Below, one piece after another: positions 9,444 through 19,609 of a stretch of DNA of 64,000 bases; position 1 is the stretch's first letter; every line of letters starts with the position of its first letter. The translations under genes were made by a program, and so were the position numbers. The notes beneath the pieces are model-generated. The model worked only from the letters and a program-made list of their open reading frames with translations, made no database searches and had not been told where the DNA came from. The stretch is from Phytophthora sp. 'mugwort'. Its lineage: Eukaryota; Oomycota; Peronosporomycetes; Peronosporales; Peronosporaceae. The stretch spans positions 2,728,001-2,792,000 of the forward strand of contig JAUCEF010000005.1 in the NCBI GenBank assembly GCA_033558025.1, given 5' to 3'.

Positions 9444-12400
9444 CTACTTGCTCCGCATGATGTGGCGCAGCTCGACGCCGAGGATCTCCGTGACTTTAAG
9501 CTGCATCTTGGCCATCTCCTGGCAGGCACAGACCTCCTCCACCTCGGGCAGGAAGCGGCAACAAGACGCAGCCACTTCAAAATGCTTAAACGCCTCGCTC
9601 GTGCGGCCCTGGGCGAAGAGAACCTGGGCGATGTCCAAGTGCGCTGAACTGCAGCGAGGATCTACGTCAAGCGCTTGCTTGAAGTGCGCGATGGCGCGCA
9701 TGGGGTCGTTCGTGCCCACATACACGCGACCAGCGTTCAGGAACGGCAGTGGGCACTCCGGTGACAGATCCCAAGCGGTCAGGAAGTGACGCATAGCGTC
9801 GGCGTAGTTGCCCTGGTCGGCCAGTACCTCGCCGTGGAACAGATGCACCTCAGCAGACTTGGGGAACTTCGTCGAGGCCTCTTCGAACACGTCCTTAGCC
9901 TGATACGTCGAGCCGCTCTTGTAGAGAGCCATGCCGTACGACACATGGGTGACCGGCAGCGAGTCGGACCGCGAGATGCAGCGACGGAGGCACTGCACGG
10001 CCTTGTAGTAGTTGCCGTCGAGGAGCTCCATTTGCCCCAAGTGCAGGTGCACATCTGCCTCGTTTGTGTCCAGCTCCATGGCCTCGGAGAAGCACGAAGT
10101 GGCCTCATCCGTCTCGCCAATTTCTGCCAGGAACCCGCCCTTCTTCACCAGCGAGTTCACCATCGTCGGCTTGAGCTCCAGACTCTTGTTGATGACCTCG
10201 ATAGCCGTGTGGACGTCGCCTGCCACGTACAGCAGCGACGCGTGCAGGTTAAGTGCCACGGCGCGATCATCCACAGAAAGACCTTCGGCCTCCATATCCT
10301 TAGCCACCAGCGTACAGATGTCACGCTGGGCTTCGCCGTAGTTCTTGGTGCGCTTAAAGTGAATCGCGCGATGGAGTAACGTGAGCACGTCCAGGTCCGA
10401 CTGCTTCACATCCTCTTTCTTCGCAATGTCGAACGGCACACATGCAGCGTAATCGGCATCGTGCTCGAATGACTCAAAGTAGCTGTTCACCAGCCACGAA
10501 GACGGAAGCTCATGCACCTTCTCCATCTTCGCAAACAAAGTTTTCGCCACACGACGGCCCACCAGACGCGACGCGCGGTCAATGGACTCAGCGTGCTCCG
10601 CTGAGCGTGAACCATCAAGAATGAAGGACGTAACATAGTGCTGCATTGCCGCTTCCGGATGCGCAGTCTTCTCCTCAACGCTTCCCAGACACTCGTACGC
10701 GCCGACACTGTACGGGTTTAGCTTCAGAGCGATCAGAGCTTCAGTCTTCGCACGGCTCAACTCGTTCATGTCAAGAAAACACCTGGCCCGTCCAACCACC
10801 GCGTTCTCCAGGTCCTTGTGGTAAAGTGGGAGGTACTCGATGGCCTTAGAGTAGGCTGCGAGGGCGACTTGGTTGCGTCCTGACCGCCGACGCATGTCTC
10901 CATCCAGTACAGCCTCACGAACGCCTTCCAGCTTGTCAGCAAGAGAATCGTCAGTCTTCAGGGAGCGAGTGAGGAAGTGCTTGAGAACGTAGAGCGACTT
11001 CTCCGCCTCAGCCACACGATCCACGAGCTGCTCCCGCTTGTCATCGTGAAGTGTCTCGCACAATGCCTGAAATTCAACCTGACTGAGCTCCTTGGTTTCG
11101 TGCTTAATTACATCCCACGAAGCCTCCGCTACAGCCTGGATAAGTGACTTGATCTGCAGCGTACTCAGTTTCTTGTGACTTGCGTCCACATCCTGTGGGA
11201 TGAAGCCCAACGCGTAAACGACACTCGGGTACATATGCTTCCAGCTCCCCGCAAGCTTGTCCACGGGCTCTGGTCGCTCTTGAACAGAAGCGACTTCATT
11301 CTTAGTGCTCTCCTCGTTCACTGTAATTTGTGTAGCTTCCTCCACGTCGGCATTTCCGTCGGCAGTATAGCTCGCCTTGCTTATGGGTTCCTCCTTCTTA
11401 ATATCTTCCTTCTTAGGAGTAGTTCCCTCGTTACAGGCATCCACCTCGTCGGTGACAGTCTCTTCCACGCTGACTTCCTTCTTCTCCACGGTTTGTTGCT
11501 CCTCGACGGGTTGCCCTCCAGTGGTCGCCTCCTCCTTAATAACTGTTTCAGCTTCAGCAGTGCTCTCTGTCTCGGTGATGTTTTCCTGTTCATCAGCGCC
11601 TTCCTTGGTAACATCTTCTTCGTCTTCCTTCTCCATCTCATCCAGCTCTTCCTCGCTAAATTCTTCCTCCTCCAAATCGATCACTGTCTCTTGAGGGTCG
11701 AACTCGCTTTCTTCATCGCTAGACTCTTCCTCCGCTTCATATACACTATCAAACGCCCACGGGGTACGTTTGCTCACTAGCTCCCGCACCTTTTGCTCTA
11801 GTTTCGTCGCGAGTTCGAACACATGATCCTCGCTAAGGTCTGGCACTTCTACAACTGCAGGCGGTGTGTACAGGACTTCCCAGAGTTCGTTGATAGCCTT
11901 AACCTGTGCAGTGCATTCATGGTCATGCTTTTCCTCCACCCATTTGTGCACACTCATAGCCATCGCGCCTTCATTCAGCTGCTTCTCCTGGTAGATAAGA
12001 TCTGAGCATACCTCGATCACGTCCTGGAAGAGCGAGCCACACTGTGTCTTCACCTCCTGCAACGAACGCTTCTTGCGCAACGATGTAGGGAATCCGAAAG
12101 GCGCCAGCACGAAAGACACCACGCGGAAGATTGTCCGAGACGCATCCAAGAACTCGTCCTTGCTGACAGGCGATGGCATGTCGAAGAAACGGTGGCCATC
12201 CTTAATCCATACAATCTCCTCCACCTTTGCTCCCTCTTCTTCCTTCTCTACATCTCCTCGCTCCTTGCTTGCCTTCCCGCTGATCTCGTCACTGTAGGCT
12301 TTTTCAAGTTCCTCCACCTCTTTCTTCTCCTCTTCGGTCGTCTTGACTTCATTCAAATGCGGCGAGAGATCGAATCTGCCCTTATCGTCTTTGTATAGTA

Positions 12401-13217
12401 GTCGACCTTTGTGGAAAATATCAGTCGTGTATGAAGACGGGAACGAGGTAATCAACGTGTCTGTAAGCGCATCCGTGCAAAACGCAATCCAAGCGTGGTG
12501 ACCCGCCAGCAGCAACGCAGTGGCAACCGCGGCAGCTTCAGCCGGTACGCTCGCCACTACTGCGACGGGCTTGTCCAGATCAAGGCCGTTCACTGTGAAC
12601 ACCTCCCGCAGCTCTTCCACAGGCAACACGAACGGTCCTTTGCCGTTCTTGTCGGCAGTAGGGTCTTCATCGCCCTTCTCCTCGTCTCTTTCAGCATCGA
12701 TATCCGCTACGAAAATGGACGCAAATGGTACGTTTCTTGCACCGTCGAGGTGTCCTGACACCTCCTCGTCGCCGGCGAGACCCAAGAACTCCTTATGCTG
12801 TCTGCAATCCACGATCTGAACCTCCTTGTTCTCTGCTTCTTGCTGCAGCACCTGCTGGACGAACTCCGCCGCGTTCAGTACCTTCACGGCGCCGGCCTCG
12901 GGATTCTCTAGCGCTGTCTTGTCGCAATTAAGCAGCTCCGCCAGCGAGAAACACGTACCCATAGTCGAGTCGCTAACGGAGACCGTAGCGCCGCTCTCCT
13001 TGGCCTGCTGCAGCTGCCAGTGCAGCATACAGGCCACCGCCAGCTGTTGTTTGGCGTCAGCGAATCCCAAGATCATGGAGAGCTTGGTGTCGTCGTCGTG
13101 TGAGGCTGCCGCGAGCCCGCAGACGCGCGCCACCTGCTGCACGCAGGTCTCACTGTTCGGGGAGGCTTCCGGCGCGTCCGAGACGCGCACGAAAAGCTGA
13201 TCCAGCGCCATCCCCAT
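9444..13217 (-). CDS. Rhodanese-like/TOM70-like TPR fusion protein
   Basis: One exon, 1257 residues. Residues about 112-255 resemble a rhodanese domain (VQIVDCRQHKEFLG, GHLDGARNVPF, LLLAGHHAWIAF), but the usual active-site Cys loop reads VASVPAEAA, so sulfurtransferase activity is unlikely. A strongly acidic stretch follows at about 490-580 (EEESSDEESE, DLEEEEFSEEELDEM). From about 760 to the end there are tandem TPRs whose order and landmarks match the mitochondrial import receptor TOM70: SSWLVNSYFESF (the TOM70 YF motif region), NEADVHLHLGQM, FPKSAEVHLFHGEVLADQ. There is no N-terminal membrane anchor such as TOM70 normally has, so location is uncertain. Start is MGMAL; the second Met is equally possible. 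The TPR call is firm, the TOM70 relationship probable, the rhodanese call moderate. Confidence 0.78.
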   Translation of the reverse strand: MGMALDQLFVRVSDAPEASPNSETCVQQVARVCGLAAASHDDDTKLSMILGFADAKQQLAVACMLHWQLQQAKESGATVSVSDSTMGTCFSLAELLNCDKTALENPEAGAVKVLNAAEFVQQVLQQEAENKEVQIVDCRQHKEFLGLAGDEEVSGHLDGARNVPFASIFVADIDAERDEEKGDEDPTADKNGKGPFVLPVEELREVFTVNGLDLDKPVAVVASVPAEAAAVATALLLAGHHAWIAFCTDALTDTLITSFPSSYTTDIFHKGRLLYKDDKGRFDLSPHLNEVKTTEEEKKEVEELEKAYSDEISGKASKERGDVEKEEEGAKVEEIVWIKDGHRFFDMPSPVSKDEFLDASRTIFRVVSFVLAPFGFPTSLRKKRSLQEVKTQCGSLFQDVIEVCSDLIYQEKQLNEGAMAMSVHKWVEEKHDHECTAQVKAINELWEVLYTPPAVVEVPDLSEDHVFELATKLEQKVRELVSKRTPWAFDSVYEAEEESSDEESEFDPQETVIDLEEEEFSEEELDEMEKEDEEDVTKEGADEQENITETESTAEAETVIKEEATTGGQPVEEQQTVEKKEVSVEETVTDEVDACNEGTTPKKEDIKKEEPISKASYTADGNADVEEATQITVNEESTKNEVASVQERPEPVDKLAGSWKHMYPSVVYALGFIPQDVDASHKKLSTLQIKSLIQAVAEASWDVIKHETKELSQVEFQALCETLHDDKREQLVDRVAEAEKSLYVLKHFLTRSLKTDDSLADKLEGVREAVLDGDMRRRSGRNQVALAAYSKAIEYLPLYHKDLENAVVGRARCFLDMNELSRAKTEALIALKLNPYSVGAYECLGSVEEKTAHPEAAMQHYVTSFILDGSRSAEHAESIDRASRLVGRRVAKTLFAKMEKVHELPSSWLVNSYFESFEHDADYAACVPFDIAKKEDVKQSDLDVLTLLHRAIHFKRTKNYGEAQRDICTLVAKDMEAEGLSVDDRAVALNLHASLLYVAGDVHTAIEVINKSLELKPTMVNSLVKKGGFLAEIGETDEATSCFSEAMELDTNEADVHLHLGQMELLDGNYYKAVQCLRRCISRSDSLPVTHVSYGMALYKSGSTYQAKDVFEEASTKFPKSAEVHLFHGEVLADQGNYADAMRHFLTAWDLSPECPLPFLNAGRVYVGTNDPMRAIAHFKQALDVDPRCSSAHLDIAQVLFAQGRTSEAFKHFEVAASCCRFLPEVEEVCACQEMAKMQLKVTEILGVELRHIMRSK

Positions 13218-13430
13218 GTCCGAGAGAGGAGTGTGTATATAGAAGTCTCCCGAGGGCTCCGATGCTTAAGCCGCTGCTCAGCGGTTCAAGCTTGTCACCG
13301 AGAACGCTCGATGCTGTTGTGGTGGGTGAGGTTGAGCGCGTCAATACAAATCGCAAGTGATTAGGTCACATTCTGTGTAAGCCACACTAAATATATTGCT
13401 AGTGACCCTCTTTGTGGTGAAGTGACGGTC

Positions 13431-13931
13431 ATGATCTACTCGTTCTACATCTACACGCGCAATGGGTCGTGTCTGTACCAGGAGAAGTGGAATGTGTCGG
13501 GCGGCAGGAGCGTGACGTATTCGGACCCGGAGGAGGAGAAGCGTTTGCTCTTTGGCCTGCTCTTCTCGCTAAAGGAGTTCGTGGGCAAGATCGCGCCCAC
13601 GGCGGCGACGCAGACGAGCGCGGACCCGTTCGAGCTGGCGGAACCTGCTGCTGCGGCTACTGGCGCGGCACCCGAGGGCATGCAGAGATACCAGACTAAC
13701 TCATACACGTGCCACCAGTATGAGACGCCCAGCGGCCTGCGTTTCGTGATGATGACGGACAACCAAGCGGGCGATTTGACCCCCACGCTAAAGTACATCT
13801 ATGCGCAGATCTACGTGGAGACGGTGGTGAGCAACCCGCTAAGCGACACCAAGAGCGGCAAACCTATTACCAGCCAGCTCTTCCGCTCGCAGCTCACGCA
13901 GTACCTCGAGAGTCAGCCGTGCTTCAGGTAG
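13431..13931 (+). CDS. TRAPP complex subunit 1 (Bet5/TRAPPC1)
   Basis: 166 residues in one exon from the ATG at 13431; a GTG three codons earlier is not a credible start. The longin-like fold signature of TRAPPC1 is clear: IYSFYIYTRNGSCLY at the start, EEKRLLFGLLFSLKEFV, SYTCHQYETPSGLRF, IYAQIYVETVVSNPL and a final QLFRSQLTQYLESQPCF. There is an Ala/Glu-rich insertion of about 20 residues (about residues 62-84) compared with the human protein. The TRAPP core is a guanine nucleotide exchange factor for Ypt1/Rab1 and tethers vesicles at the early Golgi and in autophagy. It is divergent from the TOM70-like gene with only about 210 bp between them. Confidence 0.93.
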   Translation: MIYSFYIYTRNGSCLYQEKWNVSGGRSVTYSDPEEEKRLLFGLLFSLKEFVGKIAPTAATQTSADPFELAEPAAAATGAAPEGMQRYQTNSYTCHQYETPSGLRFVMMTDNQAGDLTPTLKYIYAQIYVETVVSNPLSDTKSGKPITSQLFRSQLTQYLESQPCFR

Positions 13932-14045
13932 TCTGGTTTTAAGGGGGAGTTTTAGGTTGAACTATTGATGAATTGAATGAAAAGATTAGGGACTTTGTGC
14001 GTTCAAGTGGTGTCCAGTGTGAGCCTTTGACATTCGCGTGGTTGC

Positions 14046-16899
14046 TCATGTGTTGTAGAAGAAACTCTGGAGGATGCCAACTACATCGGCTGCCGTGGGT
14101 CGGAGAGCTGGCTCGTGCTGCCAACATCGCTGGATGAGGTCGCGGAGGGGCTGATTGGAACGAGCAGAGCAAGGAGTTTAGCTCGAAAAGAGAGATGATT
14201 TCTGTGCATGTTATTTTCTTACCGGTGGGGTCCTGGGTGAGATAATGGGTCGTCTTCTCTCCTGGACGACTGCGATGGAGATCTGAGCGGGGGCCAGATC
14301 TTTGAAAGGCGCGGCGCCCTCGCAGATCTCCCACAGAATGACACCAAAGCTGTACACGTCCGCTGACAAAGAGTACTTCTGGCTGATAAGGACTTCCCTG
14401 TTGAACAAACTCAGGACATTAAAGCTTGTTCCGCTAATCCTCAGGATCATTTTTTTTGCACGTACGGAGCCATCCATTGAAATGTACCGCAACACCCTGT
14501 CATTAGTTCCGCCTGGTTGTTAGAGCGAGAAATCCCAAAGTCTGTATACAACACGCGTGAGGGCGAGGATCTACCTATACGCATGAAGCAGTATTTTATT
14601 ATGATCTTACCGGCCAGTTTTACACGTCCCTCAGCTGTCATGAGCAGGTTCCTTTAATTGATAAAACATTTTCAGTTATCAGCCTCCAGTTAAATAATGA
14701 AAGACAGGCGTGACCAAACAACAGGCGTGACCAAACAACCTTACAGAGATTTTAGATCCCTTAGACAGAATGGGCAAATGACAAGATACGTGCTTAGAAC
14801 GGCTGTCGTGTGACCGTTACGTGAACTAGGGATGACAGCAAACCTGTGAATGATATCGAAGGAGTGAAGAAATTGCAGCCCCCGAGCAATATCCAGCTGC
14901 ATAGCCCAGCACAAAACCACCTCAGAGCTCGCAAAAATTGTTTTGACTGCAATGAACATACCATCATGTGGACTCGTTTAGTCCAGGATGTCGGGAAAGG
15001 CGGAATTCGCCGCATTTTATCGGGGACGCCATTGATCAGCTCACTCCAGCGCAAACATTAGAAATACAATTCTATCATCTTCCTACTTGGTAGATTTGAA
15101 GGCTACGTACAAAAGTGAAAAAGGGAGATACTCTAGCACGATGGAGAGTGGAGTTGCACAAACCGCCAGGAGCAGAACTAACGATGGGTTGGGACCGAGT
15201 TGCTGCATCATGTCCACTTCATTTGCGAACTCACGCTCCACCGCGCTGCGATCAGTACCTGTGAAACTGCAAACAGAAAAAACGTTAGCTGAGTGTTTTC
15301 ACGAAATAGCGATAAGTGACAAAATAGACCAACTTACGACTTCACCGCAACCTCTGCCCCACGCCAGCTACCTTTGTAAACTTGACAGCTGCGACATACA
15401 GCAAGCACCTTCATCAGATACGCAAGTGCAGTTCTACTCTTATTTCACACACCTGCTGCCAACTCCAACTTGTTTTTGAATAGCAAGGTCCTTCCATTCA
15501 ACTTCCCGAACTGTGCACCCTGGTTTGAGAATTTTGGTCAAGATTTGTGACCTCACCTGAAGCCGCACGGGCGAAGCGGGTGGGGCTATTTCAAGGAGTT
15601 TCTTCGGAGATTGGTTGTTTAAACCCAGCAGATCCACACTTCCAACGGGGGTTAGTGGGCTTAACTGAAGCCGTGCAGGATAATCACGCAGAACTCCATG
15701 CGATTTCTTCGGAGATAGGCGGTTCAGTTCTAGAAGATCCACACTGGCAATGGGACGACGTGATTGTTGCTCTTCTGCACAGGATAACAGCACACGTGAG
15801 CTTTCACCAATAGCAAACAAGTTTCGAGACGTAATTCGAACTTTCCTTGAAGGAGAATATATACAACGGACAGGTTGCTGGAACAAAGCCAACACACATC
15901 CTGCGTACAACGTCAAGCGTTAATTCTGACTTCTTTTCCGGCAATCTAAGCAAGTCTTCGCGTACCTCGTCTGACTTCAATAGCATCGCGTCTTGGGGAC
16001 TTTGAATAATAAAATTAGTCAGTTCAAGCTTGCGTTTTAGTATGTTTTTTAAACGCCGTCGATAGGAGCTTACCTTTTGAGGAGCTTCAACGAGATCCCG
16101 GGTTGCATAGCGGCTGGAATTTGCGGTTCAATGACTTGTCGAAGCTCTAGCAGAGTTCGAATCATGGGCACGGGAAACTGCTTCACTGTTTCCTTCCACT
16201 TGCAACGGAAAAGCATTTGTCGCGATTCGTCTATGTAAATTCATTCGACAGTGAGACGCAGCAATCTTCTTGGCATGATGTTATGAAACAAAATTCCCTA
16301 CCCTTTCCAGGTATATCGGAATACAACGTCGGTGCTGATGGTGTCGGCAATGGCACATTAGCATCGTACAGCGGTTGCACAAAGGCGCACTCTGATGACA
16401 CTTTAGATCCATCTAATCTCGAGCACAAGTCCTTAATAAGCAGGCGCAAGTTGCATCCCTGTTGCCACCCTCCATGCAGCATACTAAGCCGCCCATTTTG
16501 GTATAACGAGAGAGGAAGCCTCTAACAGCATGACAGACAACGTGAGAATTAACCGAAATTTAAATATCTGGGATAACACGCTCTTACTTCAGCCCCGGAA
16601 GTACAGGAAATCAACGGTGCTTCGGCTGGAAAGGCTGGCGAAATACGAACAGCAAACTCGATCCTCCCTTCTGCACCTACGCAGTAAATGGGCTATACAG
16701 AACGTAGGCGTATGAGTCCCGAGAATTCTACAGGCGAAATCACTCTACTATGCATACGAACATTTTTCTTAAGCACGGCAAGCTGGACATCAACGCCGCT
16801 GCTCTCCGCTGACCCCGTCCTGATGATTCGAATCCTGCTCGCAGATTTCTGAGCGTTAGACAGAGAAATGGATTCTTTTGGCCACACGGACGTACCCAT
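14046..16899 (-). CDS. TKL-family protein kinase with unrecognised N-terminal half
   Basis: About 15 exons join in phase: 16758-16899, 16588-16676, 16302-16521, 16074-16230, one starting at 15999 (3' end unresolved), 15453-15774, 15338-15388, 15111-15266, 14962-15043, 14844-14896, 14746-14760, 14611-14651, 14466-14541, 14223-14397 and 14046-14150. The kinase domain is complete: GVGSSCQVYKG loop, AEVAVKS lysine, HRDLKSLN catalytic loop, ADFGISRS, APEV, SADVYSFGVILWEI, and a C-lobe ending RCWQHEPALRPTAAD. Catalytic residues are intact, so it should be an active Ser/Thr (TKL) kinase. The N-terminal part (about 400 residues) has SPAFPAEAPLISC followed by an LPLSLYQNGRLSMLHGGW stretch, faintly reminiscent of a UBC/RWD fold, and two copies of an SVDLLxLN motif. 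The exon junction near 15800-15950 is the weak point. Confidence 0.72.
14705..14738. repeat. 17-bp perfect tandem duplication inside an intron
   Basis: The unit acaggcgtgaccaaaca occurs twice back to back (14705-14721 and 14722-14738), inside the kinase intron that follows the 15-nt micro-exon. Confidence 0.8.
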
Positions 16900-16999
16900 C
16901 CACGCGGGGTAGTTTTCGCATCTCCTTTTGAATTTGAATATAGGCGATCATGTTCTGGAGCTGCTGCTGTGTCCCCTATGAGCCATGGCAATCAGCCAA

Positions 17000-17367
17000 G
17001 CGTAAGGTCTCGGAAAACGTAAGGTAGCATCGCTTAGACAACATACCACAGGCAGGAAGGACAGGTCCGGGCCGACATTCGCGCGGCGCATTTCCGCCCG
17101 GTGGTAAAATAACGGAACCAAGTTGAAGTAACCGTTTGAAAAAAAAAATGGCTACTGTACTATACATGTACATTGGCTAATAGCTGATGGCTGGATTTCG
17201 TGGCAATGAATGGGTACATGCTTGGTATTGGATACTTAAATGAAGTATGACATTTTGTGGGCGCCAAATGTCTCGCTGAAAAAACCTTTCTGATCCCAGG
17301 ACGCCATGTGTTGTGAGGCAACGATATCCACCGCAGCAGAGCGACTGCGGTCATGCTTGACCTCAGC
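17000..17367. other. Intergenic, no gene seen
   Basis: No supported gene lies between the kinase start and the secreted-protein promoter. The stretch contains a 9-A run and the palindrome TACATGTA at 17163. Confidence 0.6.
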
Positions 17368-17383
17368 TCATTTCCACATTTGC
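17366..17383 (+). promoter_or_regulatory. Oomycete initiator (Inr) core promoter
   Basis: GCTCATTTCCACATTTGC lies about 62 bp before the ATG at 17429. It closely fits the described oomycete initiator GCTCATTYYNCAWTTT (14 of 16 positions by eye). Transcription is expected to begin within it. This is one of the clearest signs that the DNA is oomycete. Confidence 0.7.
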
Positions 17384-17428
17384 CTCCAAACGTGAACAGC
17401 ACAGCAACCTCCACATCCAGCGCCCAAG

Positions 17429-17917
17429 ATGACTCGCTTCCTCTCCTGTCTCGCCATCGCGATCTTCGCTGCTGTTGCATCTGCTGACGTCGTAAGCGAC
17501 GTGACCTCCGCCGCCAACGCTGCTGGAAGTGCGGTGACCAATGCAGCCAATGCTGCCGCCAGCGCTGCTTCACCTGCTGTGGACGTGACTGGAAGCTGGG
17601 TCAGCGGGGCCGCCAATACGGTCTCCAGTGCTGCAGAAGCGGCCGCTAATGCTACTGGTAGCTGGGTCGATGAAGCCGTTGACAACGTGTCCAGTGCAAC
17701 CGGGCCAGTCATCAGCGCGGCTGGTAGTATGCTCGACAACGCTGCAAGCAGGATCAGCTCTGCGGCCGACGAAGTGGCCAGTGCTGTTGGAGATGACAGC
17801 GGTTCCACTTCAGCCTCCTCTTCAGCCTCCTCTTCAGCTTCCTCTTCAGCGTCGCTGGCAACGGTCTCCATGGCTGGTGCCCTCGCGGTTGTAGGACTCG
17901 TGATGAACTTCGCTTAA
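17429..17917 (+). CDS. Ala/Ser-rich secreted protein, probably GPI-anchored
   Basis: 162 residues. A signal peptide is evident (residues 1-19, MTRFLSCLAIAIFAAVASA, cleavage before DVV). The mature part is mostly Ala, Ser, Val and Asn. It contains two related blocks, VTGSWVSGAANTVSSA and ATGSWVDEAVDNVSSA, and N-glycosylation sequons. Near the C-terminus a run of three SASS-type Ser/Ala units precedes a hydrophobic tail (ATVSMAGALAVVGLVMNFA) ending at the stop, the layout of a GPI attachment signal. Cysteine is absent from the mature part. No RXLR motif is present, so it is not an RXLR effector. A cell-wall or cell-surface role is inferred from composition only. Good initiator upstream. I know no named family. 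Confidence 0.75.
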   Translation: MTRFLSCLAIAIFAAVASADVVSDVTSAANAAGSAVTNAANAAASAASPAVDVTGSWVSGAANTVSSAAEAAANATGSWVDEAVDNVSSATGPVISAAGSMLDNAASRISSAADEVASAVGDDSGSTSASSSASSSASSSASLATVSMAGALAVVGLVMNFA

Positions 17918-18173
17918 GTGGTATTATAATACCATTTGTACGTAGATAGCACGACTCCGAGACACTAAAGTGCGCTTCCTGTACGCCACCATTAATTGAA
18001 TCTACTTTTTTGCCCAAACTTGTGTAATCAAAGCTCGAACATGTAGCCCGGTGGTACAAGTTAGTACATGTACTGTAGCTAACTCCTATTAATACATGTA
18101 AATACTTGCGCGCCAGCATAGTGTGTTGAAGTGAAATGCTTGGCGACGATTGGCCAATTTTCTTGACATCAAA

Positions 18174-19609
18174 ATGTTGGACGTGATCACTTGTGGACTT
18201 GTCGCGAACATGTGGCGGAACTCCTGGCGTGCTGCAGCTTGCGCTGTCTTACGCGGCGACGGACGGCGTCTTCTGAGCAGCAATGCGACTGCGGGCACTC
18301 GCCGGTTCGCCGTGGGATCTCTGTCTGCTGCTTACGCCATCGCTGGTGTCGGACTCGCTGCGGCAGCGGTCGTCAACTACAAGCGAGGTGAGTACAATAG
18401 AAGATGACCGACAGCCTGATACCTGTGAGGTAACGCACTAGACGTTATGTACGTTGTATATGTTGCTCGCGCAGAGGAGGATGTGCAATTGGAGGCACTT
18501 CCGATAAAAAGCAGTGTGCTGTCGCGAAACTTCATTGCCGATGCCGTGGAGAAGGCGTTCCCAGCTGTGGTGAACATTGCGGTTGATTCAGGTGAGCTTG
18601 GACTTCGACTAGGCCTACTCAGTAATTACGCTGATAGTCAACTCTTTTGTTTTCTTCGCAGGATACATTGCTAGCAATGGGTCGGGGTTCATTATTACGA
18701 AGGAAGGACTCATCGTCACGAACGCTCACGTTGTCGCGCGATGCAATCGCTACTCCAAAATTCAGGTCTGATGTCTGGCAGGGTAAATGTTGTGTTTAGA
18801 GCATACTGACTAGTATTGCAACATGGCTGCAGGTCACGTTCGCGGATGGTAGCAATTACCCTGCCGTGGTCCACAGCGCAGACCCTCTTTCGGACATTGC
18901 TCTTCTCCAGATCAAGTCCGACGAGGTGAAGGAGTGGCCTATGATTTCGATCGGCTCGTCTTCGGAGCTGCGCGCTGGAGAGTGGGTGTGCGCTCTGGGT
19001 AGTCCGTTCTCCTTGCAGAATAGCGTGAGTGCCGGCATCATCAGCGCCGTAGCACGGCACAGCAGCGAGCTCGGCTACCCGCAGAAGGGCGGTGAGTACA
19101 TCCAGACGGATGCGGCCATTAATGCTGGTAACTCAGGCGGCCCGCTCATCAATCTTGACGGCGAGGTAATTGGCATTAACACCATGAAAGTGGATGGCAG
19201 CGTGGGCATCTCCTTTGCCATCCCGGCGGACACGGCTGCCCAGGTGATCGAGCAGCTACGGACGCACAAGAAGGTGGTGCGCCCCTTCATTGGCATGCAG
19301 ATGATCAACTTCAATACCCGGGAACTTAAAGAAATCGGACGGATGTTCCCGGAAGTGAAGGAAGGTGTGATCGTCAAGTCAGTCGCTCCCGGCTCGCCCG
19401 CTCACAAGGGAGGTTTGCTTCCCGGCGACGTGATCGTCATGTTCGACGGGAAGAAGGTGCACAGCACCAAGGACATTTTGACCACGGTAGGCTACAGCAT
19501 TGGCCGTCACATCCCTGTACAGGTCAAGCGCCGTGGAGAGAAGAACCTCGTGAATCTGCAGGTGACAACGGAGCCGCTGCCGGCTCCGATGGTGCAGTAC
19601 CGGGGCTAA
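18174..19609 (+). CDS. HtrA2/Omi-like serine protease, mitochondrial
   Basis: Four exons (18174-18387, 18475-18591, 18662-18765, 18833-19609) join in phase to 403 residues. The N-terminus is Arg/Ala-rich and lacks acidic residues (WRNSWRAAACAVLRGDGRRL), like a mitochondrial presequence, followed by one membrane segment (about residues 46-67). The trypsin-like domain has all three catalytic residues: H133 in TNAHVV, D166 in SDIALL and S246 in GNSGGPL. A C-terminal PDZ domain follows (GVIVKSVAPGSPAHKGGL, GDVIVMFDGKKV). This is the HtrA2/Omi arrangement, an intermembrane-space quality-control protease. An alternative ATG at 18210 would shorten the leader without changing the prediction; an upstream TTG at 18150 was not used. 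Confidence 0.93.

Noticed and set aside
11175..11780. 201-residue Leu/Phe/Ser-rich plus-strand frame resembling a membrane protein
   Set aside because: Antisense to the Glu/Lys-rich acidic linker of the TOM70-like gene; hydrophobicity is the mirror image of GAA/GAG codons.
13939..14334. 131-residue minus-strand frame at the kinase end
   Set aside because: It reads across the last intron in a frame different from the kinase; the kinase exon model explains the conserved residues.
17368..17871. 167-residue minus-strand Ala/Glu frame
   Set aside because: Antisense to the Ala/Ser-rich secreted protein, which has a signal peptide and initiator.
17429..17917. RXLR or Crinkler effector
   Set aside because: No RXLR, EER or LFLAK motif after the signal peptide, and a GPI-like tail is present.
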